From Streptosporangiaceae bacterium (GTDB lineage: Bacteria > Actinomycetota > Actinomycetes > Streptosporangiales > Streptosporangiaceae): a stretch of DNA of 9,442 nt. Numbering within the stretch: position 1 is the stretch's first letter; each line of letters starts with the position of its first letter. The notes below the pieces were generated by a model. That model worked only from the letters and a program-made list of their open reading frames with translations. It was not told where the DNA came from and did not search any database. The position numbers and the translations under genes are program-made. Shown here piece after piece: positions 1 through 7,200 of this stretch. The stretch is taken from contig JAICWX010000332.1 of assembly GCA_025934635.1 (NCBI GenBank), forward strand, positions 1-9,442, in the 5' to 3' direction.

Positions 1-23
1 CCACCGCGAGCGACGTCCTGTCG

Positions 24-800
24 TCAGGCCTGGACCGTCCGCGCCGCTTCCACCGCGCTGTCGTCCCACCAGCGGTCCTCGCCATCGAGCGACCGGCGCA
101 GATCCTTCTCGGCCGCCCAGGTCATGTTGAGGATGACGCGAGTGGTGTCCCGGTTGAGCGGAACGGTGCGGTGCAGCGTCGTATCCGTGCGCAGGAAGTA
201 GAGGTCCCCGGTGGTGAAGCCGTAGGTCCGGATCGGATTGTCGCAGAGGTACTCGTGAATACGTGGATTACTCTTGTTCCACCTCGTGTGGGGCACGCAC
301 TGCAACATGCCGCCAGCCTCGGTCGGCGGTGCGACGATGAGCCAGATGAGCGCGAAGCTGTAATCGCCCCAGTGCCATCCGTGCGTGTCGTTCGCGCGTT
401 CCTGCCGGGTGATCAGGAATTCCTCGTCAAGCGACGGACAGCAGTGCAGCGGCTCGCCGGCGATACGGCCGAGAAGCGACGAGAGCGCATCTGAACGGTA
501 GAGCCCCTCGAGTAGCGAGCTGTTTTCGGCGATGAACTCGCTGCGCACCACGCTCATGAAACGCGGGGTGTTATCGGTGGTGGCCAGCAGCAGGTCCCGG
601 CGTTCCGCCTGTTCGTCGAGCAACCGGAATACCTCTTGACGCACGGCATCGAGGACCGGCTCGGGAACTATTTCGCTCACCCGGACGAACCCGTCGCGGG
701 CGAACTGGTTGTACAACTGGAACTCAACTTCCGGTGTCAGCCAGCTGATGCCGTTCTTGGTCACCTGGGTGACGAGATCGTCAGCTTTCGGGTCAGACAT
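24..800 (-). CDS. BesD-type Fe(II)/2-oxoglutarate radical amino-acid halogenase
   Basis: Predicted cytosolic non-haem iron enzyme that chlorinates an unactivated C-H of a free amino acid, using O2, 2-oxoglutarate and chloride. Seen: 258 residues from the ATG at 800. The metal site is H143-W-G145 with distal H210, and R221 is placed to bind 2-oxoglutarate. Hydroxylases carry Asp/Glu where this has Gly145; the Gly opens a site for chloride. Family knowledge, from memory: BesD (lysine 4-chlorinase) uses H137/G139/H204 and substrate residues R74, E120, H134, D140, N219, T221 and W239. Every one is present here at exactly +6 (R80, E126, H140, H143, G145, D146, H210, N225, T227, W245). This argues strongly for the amino-acid halogenase family and for a basic or similar substrate. 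Start: a GGAAGGTGG ribosome site lies 9 nt upstream; a TTG at 884 would add 28 unrelated residues. It lies 93 nt after the antiporter gene, probably co-transcribed. The exact substrate is unproven; a hydroxylase is unlikely. Confidence 0.88.
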   Translation of the reverse strand: MSDPKADDLVTQVTKNGISWLTPEVEFQLYNQFARDGFVRVSEIVPEPVLDAVRQEVFRLLDEQAERRDLLLATTDNTPRFMSVVRSEFIAENSSLLEGLYRSDALSSLLGRIAGEPLHCCPSLDEEFLITRQERANDTHGWHWGDYSFALIWLIVAPPTEAGGMLQCVPHTRWNKSNPRIHEYLCDNPIRTYGFTTGDLYFLRTDTTLHRTVPLNRDTTRVILNMTWAAEKDLRRSLDGEDRWWDDSAVEAARTVQA

Positions 801-809
801 GATTTGCGA

Positions 810-818
810 CCACCTTCC
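810..818 (-). promoter_or_regulatory. Ribosome binding site deciding the halogenase start
   Basis: On the minus strand GGAAGGTGG lies 9 nt before the ATG at 800. It supports this start over the in-frame TTG at 884, which has no comparable site and would give a protein longer than BesD. Confidence 0.65.
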
Positions 819-836
819 GGGCACTGCAAAGTGCCC
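819..836 (-). repeat. Hairpin abutting the halogenase ribosome site
   Basis: On the minus strand GGGCACT-TTGC-AGTGCCC forms a perfect 7-bp stem with a 4-nt loop. It ends directly where the ribosome site begins, inside the antiporter-halogenase gap. There is no T-run, so it is not an intrinsic terminator. It could act as an mRNA stability or processing element, or modulate halogenase translation (inference). Confidence 0.5.
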
Positions 837-893
837 ACGATGCGTTTCGGCAGGACGGTATCGTGCAAGCTCGGATATCTGCAAATGTCACCA

Positions 894-2144
894 TTAGCTC
901 GTCAGTCTCTCGGCCATCGCGGGTTCTGAGGTGCGAGGAAATTGACTCAGCAATAGGAGCGGGCCGGTCATCAGCGTGGTGATCAGCGCCATTAGCACAA
1001 GGACGGTGAACAATTGCGGGCTGATAAGCCCGTCGGCTAGCCCGACGTTTAGTGCGATGAGTTCAGTCAGCCCGCGCGTATTCACCAGCGCGGCCATGGT
1101 GGATGACTCGCGGGGCGGGAGCCCGCACGCACGAGAGACGGCGTATGCAGGGCCGAGCTTACCCGCGACGGCGATGACGAAAATGATCGCTAGCAAAACA
1201 AACGCGTCCCCGCGCATTGCTCCGATGTTGAGCGAGAGCCCGGTGACAACGAAGAACAGCGGGAGTAGCAAGCCCCCGGCCTGGTCCATCGAACGGAGTA
1301 CCTCCGCGTCCTGCTCCTTGCTCCCGGCGCGCATGGCCAAGCCAGCGAGAAAACCGCCGAATACAGGGTGCAAGCCGAGCGAAGCAGTAACCCACGCACC
1401 GCCCATCGCGAGCGCGAACGCTATCGGCACCGGACTCGACAAGACCGACTTGCTCCGGTTCATCCACCACGACAGGAGCGGGGGCACCGCGATCAGCATG
1501 ACGGCCGCGAAGCAGCCGGTCAGCAACAACGTGACAATCCAGGGAAACCGCCCCGAGCGGCCGTTGCCGATCAGTATCGCGGTCAGTGCCAGCCAGGCCA
1601 CGACATCCATCGCGCCCGCCGCCGCGGTCGCGATGACGCCGACCCTGGTTTCGGCCAGGCCGCGTTCACGGGCGATAGCGGCCAGCACCGGAAGTGCCGT
1701 AACCGAGCAGGCCACTCCCATGAACAATACGAATGACCGGCCCTGATGCGCCACTCCGACGGCAGCGAAGCTGGAACCGAACAAAAGCGCGCAACCTGCT
1801 CCCAGGACGAAAGGGATTATAAACGCACTTGCCGCTACGAGCGGCACCGCCCGGCCGTAGCCGCGCATCGCGCGGAACTCGATTTCGTAGCCAACCGCGA
1901 ACATGAAAATAGTAACGGCAATCTGTGACAGCATCGTCAGATACGGCAGCACGGGGGCCGGGAACACGTGAGTGGTTATGTGGCCGGGAATTCGGCCGAG
2001 CAGGCTCGGCCCCAGCACGACACCTGTGAGTATCTGGCCGATTACAGTCGGCAGCCCGCATCGGCGGACTGCCGCCCCCAGCAGTGCGGATACCACTAGG
2101 ACCAGTGCGATATCGCCGATGACGTCCGCGATCAGAGTGTCCAA
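894..2144 (-). CDS. CPA2-family cation/proton antiporter
   Basis: Integral membrane monovalent cation:proton antiporter of the KefB/NapA type. Seen: 416 residues, almost wholly hydrophobic with about a dozen predicted membrane segments. It carries GQILTGVVLGPSLLG (36-50), FMFAVGYEIEF (80-90), SVTALPVL (147-154), a single membrane Asp in GAMDVVAW (D180), PLFFVVTGLSLNIG (295-308) and NTRGLTELI (355-363). No cytoplasmic TrkA-N domain follows. Start: TTG at 2144, with GAGGAAGAGG ending 8 nt upstream; no upstream in-frame ATG competes. Antiporters of this type often sit in actinomycete antibiotic clusters, where roles in pH balance, export or self-protection have been suggested; none can be read from the sequence. 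It is the first gene of the leftward unit, followed by the halogenase, with a good promoter at 2272-2300. CPA2 assignment is firm; ion specificity is open. Confidence 0.85.
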   Translation of the reverse strand: MDTLIADVIGDIALVLVVSALLGAAVRRCGLPTVIGQILTGVVLGPSLLGRIPGHITTHVFPAPVLPYLTMLSQIAVTIFMFAVGYEIEFRAMRGYGRAVPLVAASAFIIPFVLGAGCALLFGSSFAAVGVAHQGRSFVLFMGVACSVTALPVLAAIARERGLAETRVGVIATAAAGAMDVVAWLALTAILIGNGRSGRFPWIVTLLLTGCFAAVMLIAVPPLLSWWMNRSKSVLSSPVPIAFALAMGGAWVTASLGLHPVFGGFLAGLAMRAGSKEQDAEVLRSMDQAGGLLLPLFFVVTGLSLNIGAMRGDAFVLLAIIFVIAVAGKLGPAYAVSRACGLPPRESSTMAALVNTRGLTELIALNVGLADGLISPQLFTVLVLMALITTLMTGPLLLLSQFPRTSEPAMAERLTS

Positions 2145-2152
2145 GGACTAGG

Positions 2153-2162
2153 CCTCTTCCTC
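2153..2162 (-). promoter_or_regulatory. Ribosome binding site supporting a TTG start
   Basis: Minus-strand GAGGAAGAGG ends 8 nt before the TTG at 2144. The conserved N-terminal membrane segment begins right after this codon, so TTG is the likely initiator of the antiporter. Confidence 0.55.
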
Positions 2163-2271
2163 AATATCGCGAATGCAGGACAGCCTGACGGAACAGATAG
2201 GTGCCGACGTCGCGTACCCATCGGCGAGTTCAATCTGATTATCTCGCGACATCATTGTTTATCTTGAGCTG

Positions 2272-2300
2272 ATTTTCCCCGCCGGCCATTTCCGTGTCAA
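2272..2300 (-). promoter_or_regulatory. Candidate leftward promoter of the antiporter-halogenase unit
   Basis: On the minus strand a perfect -35 TTGACA (2295-2300) is followed after 17 nt by GAAAAT (2272-2277), matching four of six -10 positions. Transcription would begin near 2265, giving a leader of about 120 nt. The operator-like repeat lies 36 bp upstream of the -35, a normal place for an activator. Confidence 0.45.
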
Positions 2301-2336
2301 CGGATGCGACGGGCAGGCGGGCATAGCCGGTACGCA

Positions 2337-2365
2337 GTTCAACTGCCGCGGCAGCGCATTTGAAC
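2337..2365. promoter_or_regulatory. StrR/NovG-type operator, site A
   Basis: GTTCAACTG, 11 bp, then CATTTGAAC. The StrR/NovG/Bbr-type binding consensus, as I recall it, is GTTCRACTG-N11-CRGTYGAAC. This site fits with one mismatch in the right half and the exact 11-bp spacing. The spacer contains the palindrome CTGCCGCGGCAG when the flanking bases are included. A second, better copy lies at 7783-7811, also in a divergent gap. No regulator gene is in the window, so the binding protein is inferred. Confidence 0.65.
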
Positions 2366-2371
2366 ATGCGA

Positions 2372-2400
2372 TTGTGTGCGGATTTCCGCAGCGATACTAG
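2372..2400 (+). promoter_or_regulatory. Weak candidate rightward promoter of the MbtH-A gene
   Basis: TTGTGT (2372-2377) and TACTAG (2395-2400) are spaced 17 nt, or GATACT (2393-2398) 15 nt. Both boxes are poor matches, as expected for an activator-dependent promoter. Operator site A ends 6 nt upstream of the -35. Confidence 0.25.
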
Positions 2401-2476
2401 GCTTGCCTCCGTCCGGGTCTTGGTGTTCGGGCTGACTGTGGTCATGGTGCTGGATCAGGACCAGCGGTTCTTGCCT

Positions 2477-2481
2477 GGAGG
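2477..2481 (+). promoter_or_regulatory. Ribosome binding site of the MbtH-A gene
   Basis: GGAGG ends 6 nt before the ATG at 2488. An in-frame TTG at 2482 directly abuts this site and so cannot use it, which fixes the start at 2488. Confidence 0.7.
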
Positions 2482-2487
2482 TTGTCC

Positions 2488-4257
2488 ATGAATGAATTGG
2501 CCCGGCGCGCGGTTGCCGAGCGGCCTGGTGCCGGCCGAGCCGGCCGTCCGAAGCTGAGAAGAAGAACCGCCGTGGCGGATCCGGCCGGGTGGCGGGTCGT
2601 CGTCAGCGATGACGGGCAGTATTCGGTCTGGCCCGAGTTGCGCCCGGTGCCGCCGGGCTGGCGATCGGCCGGCCCGGCCGGCGCGAAGAGCGCTTGCCTC
2701 GAGCGGATCGCCGGGGCCTGGACCGATATGCGGCCGCTCAGCCTGCGGCCCGCCGGGTCCGGCGGCGGCACCGGCGCCGAGCTGGGCGCCTTGATCCTGA
2801 GCCAGGCCGCGCGGACGCCGGAGGCGACCGCCGTGGTGTGCGCGGACGCGCAGGTCACCTATCGTGAGTTCGCCGAGCGCGGGTGCAGGCTCGCCCATCA
2901 CCTGCGGGCGGCGGGAGTGCGGCCGGACACGGTCGTCGCCGTCGCCCTCGACCGCTCGGCGGACCAGCTGATCGCGGCTTTCGCGGTGCTGCTGGCGGGC
3001 GGTGCGTACCTGCCGCTCGACCCCGCCAACCCGGCTCAGCGCCTGGCCGCGATGCTGGCCGACGCCCGGGCGCCAGTACTGGTCACCCGCGCGGACCGGC
3101 TCGAGACGATCGCCGCCAAGGCCGCCGTCACGGTGCTGCTCGACCGTGACCGGCAGGCGATATCGGCCTGGCCGTCCACGGCGCCGGGGCCGCTGGCGGA
3201 TTCCGGCGACCTCGCCTACGTCATCTTCACCTCGGGTTCCACCGGGCGTCCCAAGGGGGCGATGAACACCAGGGCCGCGCTGCTCAACCGGGTTCTGTGG
3301 GCGCAGCGCATGTTCCGGCTGACGCCGCAAGACACAGTGCTGCAGAAGACCCCGGTCGGCTTTGACGTCGCGGTATGGGAGATCTTCTGGCCCCTGCTGG
3401 CAGGCGCGCGGATCGTGGTCGCGCGGCCGGATGGCCACCGGGACCCGCAGTACCTGGAAGAGATGATCTGCCGGTACCAGGTCACCCTGGCCCATTTCGT
3501 GCCGTCGATGCTGCGGGTCTTCCTGGAGGGAGCGGACCTGACCCGCTGCGGCTCACTGCGCCAGGTGCTGGTCAGCGGGGAAGCCCTTCCCGCGAGCCTG
3601 CAGCAGGCTTTCTTCGGCAGCTGCCTGCGGGCCGAGCTGGACAACCTCTACGGCCCGGCCGAGGCCGGGATCGACGTGACCCGATGGCGCTGCCGCCGGG
3701 ACCCAGGCGCCGCGGCGGTCCCGATCGGCCACCCCTGCGACGGGGTGGACATCCACCTGCTCGACGCCGACGGCCACCCGGTCGCCGGCGACGCCGAAGG
3801 CGAGATCTGCATCGGCGGGGTCCAGGTCGGGCGCGGCTACATCGGGCAGCCCGCCCAGACGGCCGAGCAGTTCGTCCCGGACCCGTTCGGCGGCACGCCG
3901 GGCGCGCGCCTGTACCGGACCGGCGACCGGGGACGCCGACGGCCGGACGGGGCCCTGGAGTTCCTCGGCCGGACCGATGACCAGGTAAAACTGCACGGAG
4001 TACGGATAGAGCTAGGCGAGATCGAGGCCGTCCTGGCCGCCCAGCCGCAGGTCCGCGCGTGCGCGGTCGCCATCCGCGGCCAGGGCACCGACACGGCCCT
4101 GGTCGCCTACGTGACCGGCCCGGCCCAGGCCCGCGAACTGCGCCAGGCACTCGCCCGGACATTGCCGCCGGCCATGATCCCCACCCGCTACATCCACCTC
4201 GACCAGCTCCCCCTGTCGGTCAACGGCAAACTCGACCGGCGCCGACTGCCAGACTGA
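2488..4257 (+). CDS. MbtH-like domain fused to a serine-type NRPS adenylation domain
   Basis: Predicted cytosolic enzyme that activates L-serine as the aminoacyl-AMP and loads it onto a separate carrier protein. Seen: 589 residues. A basic N-terminal stretch (1-30) precedes an MbtH-like domain (about 33-88) with W48, W58, W78 and the closing WTDMRP-SLR motif. The adenylation domain follows (about 97-589): VTYRE (123), GGAYLPLD (171), FTSGSTGRPKG (247), NLYGPAE (386), YRTGD (476), GRTDDQVKLHGVRIELGEIE (494) and NGKLDR (579) with the catalytic K581. The pocket residues D293, V294, W297, H336, L361, S363, L387, I395, D396, K581 read DVWHLSLIDK, the serine code of EntF. The protein stops right after the last A motif, with no carrier or condensation domain. 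Such MbtH-A fusions are rare; SlgN1 of streptolydigin is one I recall. In the A7 motif TGDL is TGDR. The 3' end overlaps the converging NRPS gene by 70 nt. Confidence 0.9.
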   Translation: MNELARRAVAERPGAGRAGRPKLRRRTAVADPAGWRVVVSDDGQYSVWPELRPVPPGWRSAGPAGAKSACLERIAGAWTDMRPLSLRPAGSGGGTGAELGALILSQAARTPEATAVVCADAQVTYREFAERGCRLAHHLRAAGVRPDTVVAVALDRSADQLIAAFAVLLAGGAYLPLDPANPAQRLAAMLADARAPVLVTRADRLETIAAKAAVTVLLDRDRQAISAWPSTAPGPLADSGDLAYVIFTSGSTGRPKGAMNTRAALLNRVLWAQRMFRLTPQDTVLQKTPVGFDVAVWEIFWPLLAGARIVVARPDGHRDPQYLEEMICRYQVTLAHFVPSMLRVFLEGADLTRCGSLRQVLVSGEALPASLQQAFFGSCLRAELDNLYGPAEAGIDVTRWRCRRDPGAAAVPIGHPCDGVDIHLLDADGHPVAGDAEGEICIGGVQVGRGYIGQPAQTAEQFVPDPFGGTPGARLYRTGDRGRRRPDGALEFLGRTDDQVKLHGVRIELGEIEAVLAAQPQVRACAVAIRGQGTDTALVAYVTGPAQARELRQALARTLPPAMIPTRYIHLDQLPLSVNGKLDRRRLPD

Positions 4258-7200
4258 GGCACGTACGCACGCGCGCCCCCCGCACCCCGTAACCAGTCAG
4301 ACTCACTCCACTTCGCCTGGACTTCCAGGCTGGATGAGAGCCGGGAGATCTCCGCGGCCAGTTCCCTGACCGTCGGGTGCCCGAAAATCGAGCTGAGCCG
4401 CAGGTCGACACCGAACCGGGCCGCGAGGCGTGACACGGCGCGAGCCGCGGTCGGCGAGTCCCCGCCGAGCATGAAGAAATTGCCATCGGCATGGACTTCC
4501 CGTATTCCGAGCAGGGCTCCCCACTCGGCGGCAATCGTGACCTCCGTATCGGTCAGCAGCGCTCCGTGACGTGACCTCCCGGACCTCGCGGCTGGTTCCG
4601 GAAGTGCTTTCCGGTCGACTTTCCCGGTGCTGGACAACGGAAGCTCGCCGACGCACAGGAACTGGCCTGGCACCATATGGCCAGGGAGCCGCTCCCGCAG
4701 GTAGGTGCGTAGTTCAGGGCCGAGTTCACCGCTCGGGCCATCCGCTGCGACCAGGTACGCGACCAGTTCGGCGCTATGCCCGTTGCCCCGGAGAGTGACA
4801 AAGGCGTCCCTTACCGCCGGGTGACCTTTCGCCGCGGCCGCGATCTCCGCCGGCTCGATCCGGAAGCCACGCAGTTTGACCTGGTCATCGGTCCGGCCGA
4901 TGAATTCGAGCTCGCCGCCGGCGCGCCACCGGACCAGGTCGCCGGTACGGTACAGCCGCTCGCCCGGCGGCCCGATGGGGTCGGCGGCAAACCGCGCGGC
5001 AGTAAGGCCCGGGTCCCGGAGATAGCCGCGGGCGACGCCGGGCCCGCCCAGGTAGAGTTCGCCGGTCACCCCCACGGGGACGACGTTCAGGCCGGCGTCC
5101 AGGACGAGGGTCCGGGTGTCTCCGATCGGGTGCCCGATCGGAATTGAGCCGCTCCGGATCGGTTCCGGGAGCGCGTAGCTGGTGGCGAAGGTCGTCGTCT
5201 CGGTCGGGCCGTACACATTGATGATCTTCAGCTCGGGCAGTGCCTCGCGCAGCCGCCTCATATGGGAGACCGACATTGCCTCGCCCCCGGTAAGCAGCAC
5301 CCGCAGCGGGCGGAGGAGCTCCGGATCGGTATCGACCACCAGGTTGGCGAGCTGCGAAGTCAGGAAGAGAATACTGACGCGCTCCGCCGCGAGCACGGTG
5401 CCGAGCGTTCGGGGCTCCACCGGTCCCGGCGGGTAGATGGCCAGCCGGGCCCCGCGCGCGAGCGGGGCCCAGATCTCGAACGTGGACGCGTCGAACGCCA
5501 CCGGAGCCAGCATCAGGAAGGTGTCGCCGGCGCTGATGGCCGCCTCGGGCAGGCCGTACGCCAGCCGGGCGATGCCCTGGTGCTGGACCGCGACCCCCTT
5601 GGGCTGACCGGTGGAACCCGAGGTATAGGTCACGTACGCGAGGTCGGCCGGCCGCGGCCCGGCGCCCGGGGCAGTTCCTGCCCCTGACGGCAGATCCTCG
5701 AGGACGACCTGCTCGATTCCGGGAAAGCGGCCGGCCAGCGAACGCTGCGTCAGCATGAGCCTGGTGCCGCTGTTGCCGAGGATCGCGCCGATCCGCTCGG
5801 GCGGGTAGCCGAGGTCGACAGGCAGATAGGCGGCACCCGCCTGCACGATGCCGAGCAACGCTGCCACCAGCATCGGATCGCGCTCCAGGCATACCGCCAC
5901 CAGATCGCCGGGACCAAACCCGCGCGCGCTGAGGACCCCGGCAATCCGGCCCGCGGCGCTATCCAGTTCCCGGTAGCTCAGCGCGTCCTTGGCCGAGGAG
6001 ATCGCTACCCGGTCCGGGGACAGCCTGACGCTGCGTGCCACCATCTCGCTGATCGTCTGTCCCGGCGCTTCGACCGGCGAAACCGACCGCGCCAGGATGG
6101 CCTGCCGCTCGGCGTCTGCTAGCATCCGCAGCCTCGACAGGCGCCGGGCCGGGTCCGTCAAGGCGGAAGAAAGCAGCCGCTGGAAATGTCCGGCGATCCG
6201 CTCCGCGGTAGCCTCCTCGAACAACTCCACGTTGTAGCTGAGGAAACCGCGCAGCTGTCCGTCGCGGTCAGCCTCGATCGCCATCGACAGGTCGAACCGG
6301 GACGTCCGGTCACCGAGCCGGAGGGGCTCGACCGTGAGATCTCGCAGCCGGAGAAAGCAGGCTGACGCCTGGTAGGCCTGGAAAGTCACCTGGAACAACG
6401 GGTGACGGCTGAGATCCCGATCGGGCGCCAGTGCGCTGACCAGGTGCCAGAACGGGACGCCTCCGTGCATGGTCGCGTCGTGCGAGATGTCCCTGATCCT
6501 GGCCAGGAGTTCGGCAAAAGCCGGATCACCGGAGCAGTCGGCCCGCACGACCGCCATGTCGCTCCAGCAGCCGACCACGTCCTCGAACTCAGGCCGGATC
6601 CGGCTCGACGCAGGGGTGCCGACGACGATATCCCGCGTGCGGGCATACCGTGCGAGCAGCGCGATGAACCCGGACAGCAGGACCGCGAACTCGGTGGTTC
6701 CGCTCGAGCGGCCGAGTTCGCGGACCGCGGCCGCGGTTCCCGCGGGCAGATCGAACGGCACTGTCGACCCGCGGTTCCCCTGCACCGCGGGCCGCGGCCG
6801 GTCAACCGGGAATCCGGCGTCCACCGGTGCGCCGGTCATTTTCTCGGTCCAGGACGCCAGTTCCTGATCTGACCGCGCCTCCCGCAGCCGTTCATGCTGG
6901 AACCGAGCGAGATCGCAGTATCCGGCCGGCAATGCGGCGAGCTCAGCCGGACGGCCATCGCGAAAGGCGCTGTACAGCTGGCTGAGCTCAGTGAAGAGCA
7001 CTTCCGTTGACCGTCGGTCGGAAATTATCTGGTGCATCGACAGCGTGAAAAAATGCTCGAGCGGGCCAAGGCGTACCAGCGTGACGCGGAACAGCGGCCC
7101 GGCCGCGAGGTCGAAGGGCCTGGCTGATCGCGACGCGACGACTTCCCGCGCCGCTGTCTCCGGATTCCGGGTCGCGGAGACGTCCACCTCTTCCCAGGCG

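Larger units (their letters stand above)
2145..2487. promoter_or_regulatory. Divergent control region A
   Basis: This 343-bp gene-free stretch separates the leftward antiporter/halogenase unit from the rightward MbtH-A gene. It contains a StrR/NovG-like inverted repeat (2337-2365), a leftward promoter (2272-2300), a weaker rightward promoter candidate (2372-2400) and a small palindrome (2377-2390). A 68-codon minus-strand reading frame (2239-2445) crosses these signals and looks spurious. Confidence 0.6.

Noticed and set aside
24..800. Phytanoyl-CoA dioxygenase-type hydroxylase as annotation
   Set aside because: The carboxylate metal ligand is replaced by Gly145 and the whole BesD residue set is present at constant offset, which favours a halogenase.
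800..884. Upstream TTG start (884) for the halogenase
   Set aside because: It would add 28 residues not matching BesD, lacks a ribosome site and would place the hairpin and the real ribosome site inside the coding region.
976..1746. 256-codon plus-strand reading frame opposite the antiporter
   Set aside because: Antisense shadow of a well-supported membrane protein; high-GC codon bias opens such frames and the product is Ser/Ala/Thr/Pro-rich without a motif.
2239..2445. 68-codon minus-strand reading frame in control region A
   Set aside because: It crosses the operator, both promoter candidates and the palindrome, shows no family resemblance and has no convincing ribosome site. Its likeness to a frame near 7780 comes from the shared operator sequence, not from a shared protein.
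2455..3495. 346-codon minus-strand frame opposite the MbtH-A gene
   Set aside because: Shadow frame, rich in Arg, Gly and Pro; the plus strand carries all MbtH and adenylation motifs in order.
4258..4320. Search for a bidirectional terminator between the convergent genes
   Set aside because: No stem-loop with T-runs found; the stretch lies within the 3' coding part of the C-A-T gene.
4885..5892. 335-codon minus-strand frame inside the C-A-T gene
   Set aside because: Out-of-frame shadow of the adenylation domain with Arg/Pro/Gly-rich composition.
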